Numbered from the stretch's first letter, positions 1-8,665 are shown. The stretch is DNA of 64,000 bases from an uncultured Pseudovibrio sp. (GCA_947496145.1 CANMBS010000007.1:62001-126000), one strand, 5' to 3'. Translations and numbers: made by a program. The notes: generated by a model not told the origin, from the letters alone.

Positions 1-207
1 CTCCCCAGCCAGTTCACCAGATCTCCCATAAATGTGAAGATAACAACCTCAACAATCGCAATAAAGGCAGCAAAAAAAAGCGACTACAACAAGCAACAAG
101 GAGACAGGCTTTGTATAAAACCATATAAAATTCCAGAAATTACTTGGAGGAGTACCTATATCTTCCATTTTAAATGGATCAATAAGCTTCTCAAAATACG
201 AGAACAT
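1..207 (-). pseudogene. 5' end of exporter-type ABC transporter (permease-ATPase), frameshifted
   Basis: Reading leftward from the ATG at 207, the peptide begins MFSYFEKLIDPFKMED and continues IWFYTKPVSLLLVVVAFF. This matches the N-terminus of the alphaproteobacterial MsbA-like fused permease/ATPase exporters, which open with F-F-E-x-L-I-D-P-F and then the first membrane helix. Inside that helix, at a run of eight A (72-79, T8 on the coding strand), the frame is lost. Downstream of the run the next frame carries the expected continuation AAFIAIVEVVIFTFMGDLV to the window edge. Seven T would restore one continuous frame. An upstream in-frame ATG at 219 is possible, but a GGGA element precedes the one at 207. 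The rest of the gene lies outside the window, so function cannot be judged. It may be a real pseudogene, a sequencing homopolymer error, or a transcriptional-slippage site. Family assignment is by pattern recognition only. Confidence 0.6.
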
Positions 208-280
208 GACATTTCCCATTTAAGTTACTTGATTTTGAAGGCGCATTAACACAAAAGCATGGTAAGAGAATGGCGACTGC

Positions 281-736
281 TTACTGCAGCCGCTCATCTC
301 GATCATAAGGGTCACGATTGCCTTTTTGAGGGACTGAAAACGACCAGATAAAACTGGTCACACCAACCCCAACGACAACAGCTCCGACCAACGTATCAAG
401 CATCCGTCCGTGAAACACTGAGCTTGCCTGAATAAGACCATCAGCATACACCAGTTCAACTCCAGAAAGTTCAACATAAAGTATTGGAACAATTGCAAAA
501 AATGCAATGCCAGCACTTATAGTCAAAAACCAGAATGCATGAATAAGGCTCTGAACAAACGACCCTTTCCCGCGTTCAGTTGATCGCACATACCGACCAC
601 CGTCAACGGGAATTTGAGCTGCAGAACCATGACGGGACGCAATCTGCGCCCAGACAAATGAGGTAATCATTGGAGATACTCCGACAACATAAGGCATGCA
701 GCCGCAAACACGCATAAACAGCGCAAATGACTGCAT
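281..736 (-). CDS. Small integral membrane protein, function unknown
   Basis: This is a 151-residue frame with two clear hydrophobic segments, about residues 63-88 and 110-133, joined by a short polar loop. A weaker hydrophobic stretch sits near the N-terminus, and the C-terminus is charged (NRDPYDRDERLQ). It lies on the same strand as the broken ABC exporter, about 70 bp upstream of it, so the two could share a transcript. No good ribosome-binding site precedes the first ATG; later in-frame ATGs at residues 8 and 14 are alternatives. I do not recognise the family. Amino-acid composition and the membrane pattern argue that it is real, but nothing shows a function. Confidence 0.5.
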   Translation of the reverse strand: MQSFALFMRVCGCMPYVVGVSPMITSFVWAQIASRHGSAAQIPVDGGRYVRSTERGKGSFVQSLIHAFWFLTISAGIAFFAIVPILYVELSGVELVYADGLIQASSVFHGRMLDTLVGAVVVGVGVTSFIWSFSVPQKGNRDPYDRDERLQ

Positions 737-1235
737 TAAGAAAAAGACGAGTTAGAAAGTGTTGGAAGACCGCAGCTTAAGCTGAAGCGGCAGCGCCGAT
801 GCAATTAGCGGGATGCGTCGCGCATACGCCAGTCGCCGGGAGAACATTGATGTTCATGAGCATAAATTCGATATTCATGTACGTCTCCCTGGTTCCAACG
901 TTAAAAACAAGCTGATCGGGCGATCAGCAACTCGGAGAGTCTCGTCAAGTAAGAGGAGGTCTCTCAGCCGGTGCGAGTTGCTTATACTCACAAAGGAGCA
1001 GAGCTGCCTACCCCCTAAAATCCGGGAAAACCACTTTAGAGTGCAGTGTATCTTTTTCGCAACATATATCACTCTTGTATACTGAAGCACTTGTTTTTCA
1101 ATAATTTGCACCAACGAAATTTTTCAGGCACCAGCAAAATCCATGTTTTTTCTGGAGATTTTCTGCGGGTTCCACTAGATGGCAATGAGATGCTTCCATA
1201 TGCCTTATTTCAAACAGCAATGAGTACACCCGACC
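737..1235. other. Intergenic region, no convincing gene
   Basis: About 500 bp between a leftward membrane-protein gene and rightward trmL. Short open frames exist on both strands, but none has a family signature, a ribosome-binding site or plausible composition. The segment presumably carries the divergent promoters; I could not pick a convincing -35/-10 pair. Confidence 0.5.
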
Positions 1236-1691
1236 ATGCCAGATATTGCCCTCTATCAGCCAGATATCCCCCAAAACACCGGAACCCTATTGAGGCTGGC
1301 AGCATGCATGGATGTCACAGTACATCTGATTGAACCTGCGGGTTTCCCTCTGTCTGATCATGCGCTCAAACGTGCGGGAATGGATTACATCGAAAGAGCA
1401 AAACTTCAACGCCACATGGATTGGGAGAGTTTCAGAGAGTGGCAACTGGCTGAAAAGCGACGTCTTGTCTTGATGACCACCAAAGGCAGCCGCCCTTACA
1501 CTCAGTTCGCCTTCAGGAAAGAAGATATCATCATGATGGGAAGAGAAAGCTCAGGAGTACCTGAGTCAGTGCATGAGATCGTAGATGCTCGCCTGCTTAT
1601 CCCGATGAAAAACGGCATGCGCTCTCTCAATATGGCTATCTCAACAGGCATGGTACTGGGTGAAGCCCTGCGCCAGACAGATTGCTTATAA
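1236..1691 (+). CDS. trmL: tRNA (cytidine/uridine-2'-O-)-methyltransferase TrmL
   Basis: A SPOUT-superfamily methyltransferase of 151 residues, the usual TrmL length. TrmL transfers a methyl group from S-adenosylmethionine to the 2'-OH of the wobble nucleotide (position 34) of tRNA-Leu isoacceptors in the cytoplasm. Visible family motifs are the N-terminal ALYQPDIPQNTGT (residues 5-17), GRESSGVP (102-109) and the cofactor-binding knot segment IPMKNGMRSLNMAIS (122-136). The ATG at 1236 gives exactly the conserved start M-P-D-I-A-L-Y; no strong Shine-Dalgarno precedes it. A longer frame that overlaps the first 100 bases in another register has no support. hemF follows on the same strand, as in many Rhizobiales, where trmL and hemF are neighbours. 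Confidence 0.93.
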   Translation: MPDIALYQPDIPQNTGTLLRLAACMDVTVHLIEPAGFPLSDHALKRAGMDYIERAKLQRHMDWESFREWQLAEKRRLVLMTTKGSRPYTQFAFRKEDIIMMGRESSGVPESVHEIVDARLLIPMKNGMRSLNMAISTGMVLGEALRQTDCL

Positions 1692-1814
1692 AAACATTAT
1701 CGCCCGTACCGTCGCGGGTTAAGCACGTGTGTGACAGTGATCTTCACTCCCTGTACTTCTCTCCTGCCCTCCATTACATAGAAGCAAAGAAATACTGGCG
1801 CTCCAGGAGGGATG

Positions 1815-2726
1815 ATGAGCGACTTAAAAGGTACACTTCCAGAGAATCTGGAGGACAAGAAACTCGAGGCTTCCGCGTGGTTCACGCAACTGCGCGACAA
1901 CATTTGCAACGCCTTTGAGCAACTGGAAGAAGAGATCGGGGAACAGGACGGCCCCCTTGCAGATCAGCCAGCCGGTCGTTTTGAACGCACCCCATGGGAG
2001 CGTACCGACCATAGCGGCGCAAAAGGTGGCGGCGGTGTCATGTCTTTAATGCATGGCCGCGTGTTTGAAAAAGTCGGCGTGCACGTCTCCACCGTACATG
2101 GTGAGTTTTCACCTGAGTTTCGCGACCAGATCCCCGGAGCCAGCGAAGACCCGCGCTTCTGGGCCTCCGGCATCTCACTCATAGCCCACATGCACAATCC
2201 CAATGTACCGGCAGTACATATGAACACGCGCATGGTGGTCACCACTAAACAGTGGTTCGGTGGCGGCGCAGACCTGACCCCAGTGCTCAGCGCCCGCAGA
2301 ACGCAAGAGGACGCAGACACCGTTGAATTCCATGAGGCTATGAAGAAAGCCTGCGCGGATCATCCCGGTGCGGACTACGATCACTTCAAAAAGTGGTGTG
2401 ATGACTATTTCTATCTTCCTCACCGCAACGAAGCACGGGGCATCGGCGGCATCTTCTATGATCGCCACAACACCGGCGACTGGAATGCAGACCTTGCCTT
2501 CACCAAGTCCGTCGGCAACGCCTTCCTTAACATCTACCCAAAGCTGGTGCGCAAAAACTTCCTTACCCCCTGGACCGTAGAACAGCGCGAGGAGCAACTC
2601 ATCCGTCGCGGACGGTATGTGGAGTTCAACCTTCTCTATGATCGTGGCACCATCTTCGGCCTTAAGACAGGCGGCAACGTCTCCTCAATCCTGTCCTCCA
2701 TGCCCCCCGTGGTGAAGTGGCCTTAG
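1815..2726 (+). CDS. hemF: Oxygen-dependent coproporphyrinogen-III oxidase
   Basis: A 303-residue aerobic haem-biosynthesis enzyme. It oxidatively decarboxylates two propionates of coproporphyrinogen III to give protoporphyrinogen IX, using O2. The family signature is complete: [10 protein letters not shown] (147-156), [14 protein letters not shown] (203-216, with the conserved histidine and arginine), [14 protein letters not shown] near 265, and the C-terminal [17 protein letters not shown]. Two in-frame ATGs sit at 1812 and 1815. The AGGAGG at 1805-1810 is only one base from the first, so I prefer 1815. The gene follows trmL by about 120 bp and ends just before a perfect 11-bp hairpin at 2741-2768, probably its 3' end. 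Length is typical. Confidence 0.96.
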   Translation: MSDLKGTLPENLEDKKLEASAWFTQLRDNICNAFEQLEEEIGEQDGPLADQPAGRFERTPWERTDHSGAKGGGGVMSLMHGRVFEKVGVHVSTVHGEFSPEFRDQIPGASEDPRFWASGISLIAHMHNPNVPAVHMNTRMVVTTKQWFGGGADLTPVLSARRTQEDADTVEFHEAMKKACADHPGADYDHFKKWCDDYFYLPHRNEARGIGGIFYDRHNTGDWNADLAFTKSVGNAFLNIYPKLVRKNFLTPWTVEQREEQLIRRGRYVEFNLLYDRGTIFGLKTGGNVSSILSSMPPVVKWP

Positions 2727-2740
2727 GCAAACGAATTGCC

Positions 2741-2768
2741 GTTAGAGCATCAGATATGATGCTCTAAC
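2741..2768. terminator. Perfect 11-bp hairpin after hemF
   Basis: GTTAGAGCATC (2741-2751) and GATGCTCTAAC (2758-2768) are exact inverse complements around a 6-base loop. It starts 14 bp after the hemF stop. No T-tract follows, so it may act as an mRNA 3'-end stabiliser or a repeat module rather than a classical intrinsic terminator. Confidence 0.5.
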
Positions 2769-2944
2769 TTGCCAGCACCGCTTCTCGCAAGCAGAGCAAA
2801 CCTGCGCAACGATGGCTATAACAAGCATAACATGCCACACATGCACCACCACAGGCGAAGCATGGGCCTCATAGAACTTCTGTTCCTGACGGGCGGTTCT
2901 CTGCCCTACTGTAGGTTTGACACGCAAAGGTATGATAATCATAA

Positions 2945-2970
2945 TAATCACTCGTTTTGGGAAGTGATTA
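2945..2970. promoter_or_regulatory. Inverted repeat upstream of short LysR-type HTH gene
   Basis: TAATCACT (2945-2952) and AGTGATTA (2963-2970) form an 8-bp perfect inverted repeat with a 10-bp spacer. It lies 60 bp upstream of the LysR-type HTH frame and could be its operator. The remaining roughly 300 bp between hemF and this gene holds nothing else I can support. Confidence 0.35.
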
Positions 2971-3030
2971 CATTTTCAACTGATCATTCAGGACCCACCA
3001 GCCACCAGTTTCCAAAAGCAGTTTTCAAAA

Positions 3031-3411
3031 ATGAAACTTGGAATGCTCGATAACCTTTATGCCTTTCTGGTGCTGGAAGACTGTGGCACTTTGAAAGAAG
3101 CTGCGCAAAAGCTATCTTGCAACTCAACAACCTTAAGCCGGAAAATTCAGCAACTTGAAAATGAGACCGGCCTGAAACTGTTTGACCGTTTGCCAACAGG
3201 TTACACACTTACACCACACGGCGAGCGCATGCGCACTCAGCTGGAACCGCTTCATACCGCTTATGCAGGGTTTGAGCAATGGCTTGTCATACATGAAGAA
3301 CGCCGTAATCTGCCTGAACTGCGGTTAATCGCAGACCGCATCTCCAGTCTCATAACAAGCAACCGTCCCCTCTATCGTGGAGTTCGCCCACACGAAGAAG
3401 CAATAGCATAA
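3031..3411 (+). CDS. LysR-type helix-turn-helix protein lacking effector domain
   Basis: A 126-residue frame whose first 65 residues are a clear LysR-family winged helix-turn-helix: LYAFLVLEDCGTLKEAAQKL, then STTLSRKIQQLENETGLKLF and the wing LPTGYTLTPHGERM. A normal LysR regulator has about 300 residues, with a periplasmic-binding-like sensor after a linker helix. Here the protein ends after the linker (about residue 126), and a converging gene begins its stop codon 12 bp later. It is therefore either a truncated remnant or a free-standing DNA-binding module. The ATG at 3031 gives four extra residues relative to the conserved M-L-D-N-L start at 3043; neither has a strong ribosome site. What it binds is unknown; the inverted repeat at 2945-2970 is a candidate. 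Confidence 0.6.
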   Translation: MKLGMLDNLYAFLVLEDCGTLKEAAQKLSCNSTTLSRKIQQLENETGLKLFDRLPTGYTLTPHGERMRTQLEPLHTAYAGFEQWLVIHEERRNLPELRLIADRISSLITSNRPLYRGVRPHEEAIA

Positions 3412-3423
3412 GCATTAGATTCT

Positions 3424-3804
3424 TCAGATTTTAGCCCGGCGCAGTCCCATCGCAGCGCAACCCGTCACGATTACAAATGAAATCCACTGAGGCATATCCA
3501 TGAGATTCTCCAGTTGCACCAGTCCGTAATAGATGAACAGCAGGGTGAAGCCTCCGTATTGACCAATAGTGGTCCATACCACGCCAGCGACCAGCCTTTC
3601 TTGAGAAGCAGCGGCAAGCAGCAACACGCCGTTCACCAACATAACAATCGTAATCCCATGCCAGACCACAGAAAGCACAGCGATAACAACAGGGTCCAGA
3701 TCACTGCTCAACACTGGATCATGGATTTCCGGGCCTCCCAGAAACACATGCACAAACACCAATAGCAACGAAAATACGCCCGCAGACAGCAACCACTTAT
3801 TCAT
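3424..3804 (-). CDS. Four-helix integral membrane protein controlled by divergent TetR
   Basis: Starting at the ATG at 3804 the product is about 126 residues with four hydrophobic segments: near residues 5-22, 40-62, 66-85 and 95-118. The order and spacing resemble small integral membrane proteins of unknown function. The nominal frame extends 14 codons upstream, but those codons (MHHTDTYGIKG) overlap the operator region and lack a ribosome site; the mature-looking start is MNKWLLSAG. It is divergently transcribed from a TetR gene across an 80-bp spacer carrying two matching palindromes, so it is very probably the repressor's target. I do not recognise the family, and no substrate can be inferred. 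Confidence 0.65.
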   Translation of the reverse strand: MNKWLLSAGVFSLLLVFVHVFLGGPEIHDPVLSSDLDPVVIAVLSVVWHGITIVMLVNGVLLLAAASQERLVAGVVWTTIGQYGGFTLLFIYYGLVQLENLMDMPQWISFVIVTGCAAMGLRRAKI

Positions 3805-3824
3805 CTGAAGATTCCCTTTGATTC

Positions 3825-3878
3825 CATACGTATCCGTATGGTGCATTTTCGCTGGAACTTGTCAATACGCTATCGTAT
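3825..3878. promoter_or_regulatory. Two TetR-type operators, ATACG-N4-CGTAT
   Basis: CATACG-TATC-CGTATG (3825-3840) and ATACG-CTAT-CGTAT (3865-3878) are two palindromes with the same half-site and the same 4-bp spacer, centred 39 bp apart. They sit between the divergent membrane-protein and TetR genes, the usual place for autoregulating TetR operators. The sites are seen directly; the link to this repressor is inference from position. Confidence 0.7.
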
Positions 3879-3887
3879 GGTTAGTTC

Positions 3888-4460
3888 ATGGCAGGAAAAT
3901 CAAAACTCACACAACTGGACTGGATAAAGGGCAGCTTCCGCTCACTGGCAGCAAATGGCCCGCAAAGCCTCAAGGCAGAAGTCCTCGCACGAAGCATGAA
4001 GGTCAGCAAAGGGTCATTCTACTGGCACTTCAAGGATATTGCGGCACTCAAAAAAGCCATGCTGGACCACTGGGAAGAACTGGCAACTCATCAAATCATT
4101 GCGCAGGTTGATGCAGCCAGTGAAGACCCTAAAGAACGCCTCTACAACTTATTGGAGATTGCCGGTGTAGAAGTCTCCGAGGAATACGGTGCCCAGGGTG
4201 CATCAAGCGCCATTCGCAACTGGTCGCGCTTTGATGACCTTGCACGTGTCTATGTCAGCCGGATCGATGACATCCGGTTGGGCTATGTAGAGCAGCTCTT
4301 CTCCCAGATCCCTCAAACCAGAGAGCATGCCAGACTCAACAGCCAGACTTTGTATGCGACCCTGATCGGAGCAGAACAATTAGAGCCAGCAGACGCAAAA
4401 GCCTGCCTGCTCCATGCACTTAATTTAATGCTGCAGAGAAAACGCCCTACCCCGGTCTGA
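3888..4460 (+). CDS. TetR/AcrR-family transcriptional regulator
   Basis: A 190-residue one-component repressor. Residues about 10-55 form the TetR helix-turn-helix ([20 protein letters not shown] followed by [12 protein letters not shown]). The all-helical C-terminal part contains the segment [19 protein letters not shown] typical of a TetR ligand/dimerisation domain. It is divergent from the four-helix membrane protein and is expected to bind the two ATACG-N4-CGTAT palindromes at 3825-3878. Its last 14 bases overlap the 3' end of fumC on the opposite strand, so the two genes converge with shared sequence. The ligand is unknown. Confidence 0.88.
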   Translation: MAGKSKLTQLDWIKGSFRSLAANGPQSLKAEVLARSMKVSKGSFYWHFKDIAALKKAMLDHWEELATHQIIAQVDAASEDPKERLYNLLEIAGVEVSEEYGAQGASSAIRNWSRFDDLARVYVSRIDDIRLGYVEQLFSQIPQTREHARLNSQTLYATLIGAEQLEPADAKACLLHALNLMLQRKRPTPV

Positions 4461-5853
4461 CCATCTTCTCAGGCCGGACCACCTGCTCAAATTCTTCAGC
4501 CGTCACATATCCCAAACGCAACGCTTCTTCTTTCAAGGTGGTGCCATTCTTATGGGCAGACTTGGCAATTTCGGTTGCCTTGTCATAGCCGATTGTTGGC
4601 GCAAGGGCCGTTACCAGCATAAGCGACCGCTCCATCAACTCTTCAATGCGATCAGTATTGGCCTCAATGCCCACAACACAGCGGTCTGCAAAACTCACCA
4701 TGCAATCTGCCAGCAACTCAATGGATTGCAGCAGGCTGTTTGCAATCACTGGCTTGAATACATTCAGTTCAAAATGACCAGTCGCTCCGGCAACACTTAC
4801 CGCCGTCTGATTGCCCATAACCTGAGCGCAGACCATCGTCACCGCTTCACATTGTGTTGGGTTCACCTTCCCCGGCATAATTGAGGACCCGGGCTCATTG
4901 GCGGGCAGGCTGATCTCCCCCAAACCAGAACGCGGGCCGGAAGCAAGAAAACGAATGTCATTGGCGATCTTCATTAAGGAACACGCCAGCGTATTCAAAG
5001 CCCCGTGTGCAAATACCGCAGCATCGTGAGTTGCCAGAGCTTCGAACTTGTTCGTCGCAGTCACAAATGGCAGGCCTGTCACCTCACCCACGTGAGTGGC
5101 AAAAGCATGTGCAAACTCTGGCGTAGAGTTCAAGCCAGTCCCCACAGCCGTACCACCTTGCGCAAGGCGGTAAAGCCCTACAAGGCTCTGCTCAATCCGC
5201 TCTTTGGAGTACTCTAGCTGCGCCACATAGCCGGAAAACTCTTGTCCAAGTGTCAACGGTGTCGCATCCTGTGTGTGCGTCCTCCCAATCTTCACGATGT
5301 CAGAAAAAGCTGCCACTTTTGCTTCCAGTGTGTCATGCAGATGGATCAGCGCAGGCAACAGCACCTGATTGATCTCACAAGCTGCTGCAATATGCATGGC
5401 AGTTGGAAACGTATCATTTGACGATTGCCCCATATTCACGTGATCGTTGGGATGAACCGGAGATTTCGTCCCGATTTGCCCGCCCAGCAACTCAATCGCA
5501 CGATTAGCAATCACCTCGTTGGTGTTCATATTAGATTGCGTGCCTGACCCTGTCTGCCAGATCACCAGCGGAAAGTGTTCCTCCAGCTTACCAGAGATGA
5601 CTTCCTTTGCAGCAGAGCAGATAGCTTTGCCCAAGTCCTCAGGTAGCCGTTCCTCCTCCATATTCACCTTCGCAGCCGCAAACTTCACCACACCCAACGC
5701 ATGAATAAGCGCAGGCGGTAAATGCTCCCGGCCAATAGGAAAGTTGATCAGGGAACGCGCAGTTTGCGCACCCCAATACTTGCCGATGGGCACATCCAGC
5801 TCACCAAAACTGTCAGTTTCCTGCCGCATACCTTCAGATTTATCAGCGCACAT
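4447..5853 (-). CDS. fumC: Class II fumarate hydratase
   Basis: A 468-residue fumarase that interconverts fumarate and malate in the TCA cycle, working as an iron-independent homotetramer. The sequence shows the superfamily signature [15 protein letters not shown], the substrate-binding [14 protein letters not shown] and the region [21 protein letters not shown] place the start at the ATG at 5853 ([15 protein letters not shown]), because GAGGAAAG lies 6 bp upstream. A longer frame starting at 5922 would add 23 residues not found in the family. Length then matches E. coli FumC (467). The gene is alone and converges on the TetR gene with a 14-bp overlap. Confidence 0.96.
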   Translation of the reverse strand: MCADKSEGMRQETDSFGELDVPIGKYWGAQTARSLINFPIGREHLPPALIHALGVVKFAAAKVNMEEERLPEDLGKAICSAAKEVISGKLEEHFPLVIWQTGSGTQSNMNTNEVIANRAIELLGGQIGTKSPVHPNDHVNMGQSSNDTFPTAMHIAAACEINQVLLPALIHLHDTLEAKVAAFSDIVKIGRTHTQDATPLTLGQEFSGYVAQLEYSKERIEQSLVGLYRLAQGGTAVGTGLNSTPEFAHAFATHVGEVTGLPFVTATNKFEALATHDAAVFAHGALNTLACSLMKIANDIRFLASGPRSGLGEISLPANEPGSSIMPGKVNPTQCEAVTMVCAQVMGNQTAVSVAGATGHFELNVFKPVIANSLLQSIELLADCMVSFADRCVVGIEANTDRIEELMERSLMLVTALAPTIGYDKATEIAKSAHKNGTTLKEEALRLGYVTAEEFEQVVRPEKMVRPG

Positions 5854-5993
5854 CAAACTTTCCTCTCGTATCGCACATGCGAACAAAACGTGAATTTCCG
5901 GTGTATGAATATCCGGGTTCAATTTACAAACCCGATATAACCTGATTATTCTCGACCATACTTACCGAAGATATTTCAGAAAAGTTTCAATCT

Positions 5994-7115
5994 ATGTCCA
6001 TGCCCCCACTCTCTGCAATCGGGATCGAGAATTACAGGTCTGTCCATAAGCTGTTCATGCGCGTTGGTGCGGTCAATGTGTTTGTGGGCAACAATGGCGT
6101 GGGCAAAACCAACCTCTACAAATCTCTCGAGCTTCTGCAGCAAGCCGCACTCGGGCGCATCACCCGCGCCGTCTCCGAGGAAGGTGGCGTGGACAGTGTC
6201 ATGTGGGCCGGGGAACTCAAAACCCACGAAAAGCGCCGTATCATCCTGCGTGCTGATCTGGGCGACCTGTCCTACCGCATCGAACTGGGCCTGCCGAACC
6301 CGATTGCAGACCCTGCTTTGCCATACGAAACAATGGTGCGGGAAGAAGAACTGGCACTGAAGACCGCAAAAAGGTCTGTTGTACTCATGCAGCGCAAAGG
6401 CCCCAGCGCCTTCCTGCGCGCCAGCAACGACAGCAAAGTCACCTACGACAACGAGCTTTTGCCCTCAGAAACAGCCCTCGCCAGCATTCGTGATGGAAGC
6501 CAGTTCCCGGAGCTGGATCTTGTGCGCCGTGCCATAGCCGACTGGCGTTTCTACCACACCTTCAGAAGTGACCGCGAAAGCCCGCTCCGACGCCCAAGCC
6601 CCAACGTGACAACGCCCACACTCTCTTCAGATGGCAATGATCTGGCGGCTGTCTTTGCCACCTTAAGCGAAATTCGAAAGGACACTTTCTTCCTGCAGCA
6701 AGCTGTGGATGATGCCTTCCCAGAGAGCAAACTGCTTATTGAAGCCAACGGGCAGGATTGCCGCTTCGCACTGCAAACACCAGAAATACGCCGCCCGTTT
6801 CCCTCTCAGGAACTGTCCGATGGCACATTGCAATATCTGGCTCTGTTAGGAGCAATGCTTTCTTATCGGCTCCCTTCCTTCATTGCTCTCAACGAACCAG
6901 AGGCCAGTCTGCACCCGGACCTGTTAAAACCACTTGCAAAAGTTATTGCCAAAGCCTCAGAACGCAGCCAGATTTGGCTTGTCACCCATTCAGACCAGCT
7001 TGCTGATCATATTGCAGAGCAAGCCGGGGCCTATCCAAAACGCATTTATAAAGAAAACGGTCAAACAGGCATTGATGGCCTGAAGATCACCGGCGAGTTC
7101 GTCGGAGAGGAGTAA
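5994..7115 (+). CDS. AAA-family ATPase (RecF/SMC-like, OLD-like)
   Basis: A 373-residue ATP-binding protein of the AAA_21/DUF2813-like class. It begins with the typical AIGIENYRSVHKLFMRVGAV core followed by Walker A GNNGVGKTNL (about residues 35-44). Near the C-terminus are the ABC-like signature region LSDGTLQYLALLG, Walker B FIALNEPEASLHPDLLKPL and the switch IWLVTHSDQLADHI. It lacks a TOPRIM nuclease domain, so it is not a full OLD nuclease. No obvious partner nuclease is adjacent; the next gene is an EamA transporter only 4 bp downstream, so the two are co-transcribed. ATPases of this kind occur both in defence systems and as housekeeping orphans, and the function here cannot be decided. 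A second ATG at 6000 is an equally good start. Confidence 0.8.
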   Translation: MSMPPLSAIGIENYRSVHKLFMRVGAVNVFVGNNGVGKTNLYKSLELLQQAALGRITRAVSEEGGVDSVMWAGELKTHEKRRIILRADLGDLSYRIELGLPNPIADPALPYETMVREEELALKTAKRSVVLMQRKGPSAFLRASNDSKVTYDNELLPSETALASIRDGSQFPELDLVRRAIADWRFYHTFRSDRESPLRRPSPNVTTPTLSSDGNDLAAVFATLSEIRKDTFFLQQAVDDAFPESKLLIEANGQDCRFALQTPEIRRPFPSQELSDGTLQYLALLGAMLSYRLPSFIALNEPEASLHPDLLKPLAKVIAKASERSQIWLVTHSDQLADHIAEQAGAYPKRIYKENGQTGIDGLKITGEFVGEE

Positions 7116-7119
7116 ACAC

Positions 7120-8103
7120 TTGACCCCGAAAGGTTTGATCGTCTGTCTCATCACCATGATGAGCTGGGCACTGCTGATTGTCATCAGCAAAGTCCTGCTG
7201 CTTACTTATCATCTCGACCCCTGGATTTTTACGGTCATCCAACTCATGTTTGGCGGTTTATTCCTCATCGTAATCAGCAGAAAACTTGGCACAACAATGC
7301 AGGCGCTGAAAAGCCCTTACACATGGGCCTACGGTTTCATGCGTGTGTTATCTGCTGCATGCTTTACAGCATCACTGCTTTACATCAGCGCGGCCAATGC
7401 AGGTTTCTTTAGTTTTGTCTCTGTGCCGATTTCTGCCTTGATCTTTGTGATTTTCTTTCATCGGTTGCCATCACTAAAAGAGCTGCCCGGCCATCTGATT
7501 ATTATCGCAGGCATAGCCCTGCTCATTTTATCTCTGGAAGGCACTTATTCTAACCCGGCTGTCTACCTGATGCTCCTCTGTGAGTTTGCAGTGGTGAGTT
7601 CAGTACTTATTGCTGAGTTACATCCGCAAAATCAGGGAAATGATCTTCAAGAACGCGCCTCTCTCAGTGGTGTTATGCTTGTTGCCAGCGCTTTGACTAT
7701 GTTGATTGGATTGGCGACCCTGTCTCTCTTCGTCGAAGAACCAGCCTCGGCGCAGACCGCAGCCGACTTAACAAGCAAGCTGCCGCATATTGAACTCACC
7801 CAGGTCTGGTCACCTACAATGTGGATCGCAGCACTCGCCGTTGGAGTTACATTGCGCGGCTCTTCCATGTTCCTGTCTATGCAGGCTATCAATCTGGTTG
7901 GAGGACAAAATTACGTCGCAACTTTCGCCGCTCTGCCATTTACATCACTGGCTTTTGAGTTAATCGCCGACAAGACTGGGATTCTCCCACAGGTCATGCC
8001 TGATCCAGCAGCCATTCTGGCAGGGGTAATTATGACCAGCGGCTCACTCGGCATCATCTGGATTCGCCAACGCAAAGCAAAAGCTGCGATTGCCCTTTCG
8101 TGA
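7120..8103 (+). CDS. EamA/DMT-superfamily transporter
   Basis: A 327-residue membrane protein with about ten hydrophobic helices arranged as two EamA-like five-helix repeats, the architecture of drug/metabolite transporters such as RhaT or RarD. I use a TTG start at 7120 because GGAGAGGAG (7104-7112) lies at ideal distance and no ATG fits. The start is 4 bp after the ATPase stop, so it is translationally linked to that gene. An unusual acidic periplasmic or cytoplasmic loop (FVEEPASAQTAADLTSKLPH) separates the halves. The substrate cannot be told from sequence. Confidence 0.88.
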   Translation: MTPKGLIVCLITMMSWALLIVISKVLLLTYHLDPWIFTVIQLMFGGLFLIVISRKLGTTMQALKSPYTWAYGFMRVLSAACFTASLLYISAANAGFFSFVSVPISALIFVIFFHRLPSLKELPGHLIIIAGIALLILSLEGTYSNPAVYLMLLCEFAVVSSVLIAELHPQNQGNDLQERASLSGVMLVASALTMLIGLATLSLFVEEPASAQTAADLTSKLPHIELTQVWSPTMWIAALAVGVTLRGSSMFLSMQAINLVGGQNYVATFAALPFTSLAFELIADKTGILPQVMPDPAAILAGVIMTSGSLGIIWIRQRKAKAAIALS

Positions 8104-8185
8104 TCCCTCGCAAACCCGTTTATTTCTGTAAGTAAGTGCTTACCCGCTTTCGTTAGGATCATCATGAAACAGCGGATAAGCACAC

Positions 8186-8665
8186 ATGACAGGTAAAAAA
8201 GCGGAACTGCCAGAGATCACGGACCAGCGCATTTTGGATACATGGAAGCTATCTGACTGGGCAGATCGCTTGCTGGAAGAGGCCGGAGTTGGTGTCACCA
8301 TCATCGATAAAGACGGCAAACTGCTCTACTACAACAAATGGGCCTCAGAAAATCTCGAGCGCAAACCTCGCCACATCGGACATTGCGTGAAGGAAAACCA
8401 TCACCGCGCCATTACCAATCCGAGATTTGATGCCATGCTCCAGTTATTCAAAGATGGACGCAAGGAGCCTGTCAGGTATGTGGCCAATCCTTATGGCACC
8501 ACCACCATTCTCGTAACCGTATCACCGATCCATATTGAAGGTGAGTTGGCTGGCTTCTCACAGTTTGTTCTTATGAAAGAGGAAGTACAGAAGCTATGCG
8601 GCCTTTACGATCAGTACGGACGCGATCCCTTTGAAAAGGCCATGCTTCCGGATGGGCCGGATTGA
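8186..8665 (+). CDS. Stand-alone PAS-domain protein
   Basis: A 159-residue soluble protein built almost entirely from one PAS fold. The sequence ADRLLEEAGVGVTIIDKDGK starts the domain, LLYYNKWASENLER follows, and the last strands are in TTTILVTVSPIHIEGELAGF. There is no kinase, GGDEF, HTH or other output domain. Two histidine-containing patches (PRHIGHCVKENHHR) lie where some PAS proteins hold a cofactor, but this is only suggestive. It resembles the PAS part of DUF438-type redox sensors. The neighbours are an EamA transporter upstream on the same strand and convergent ohrR 6 bp downstream. A role in sensing is inference from the fold. Confidence 0.75.
   Translation: MTGKKAELPEITDQRILDTWKLSDWADRLLEEAGVGVTIIDKDGKLLYYNKWASENLERKPRHIGHCVKENHHRAITNPRFDAMLQLFKDGRKEPVRYVANPYGTTTILVTVSPIHIEGELAGFSQFVLMKEEVQKLCGLYDQYGRDPFEKAMLPDGPD

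Noticed and set aside
1046-1333. 95-codon frame overlapping the start of trmL
   Set aside because: trmL in another register matches its family from the first residue; this frame has random composition.
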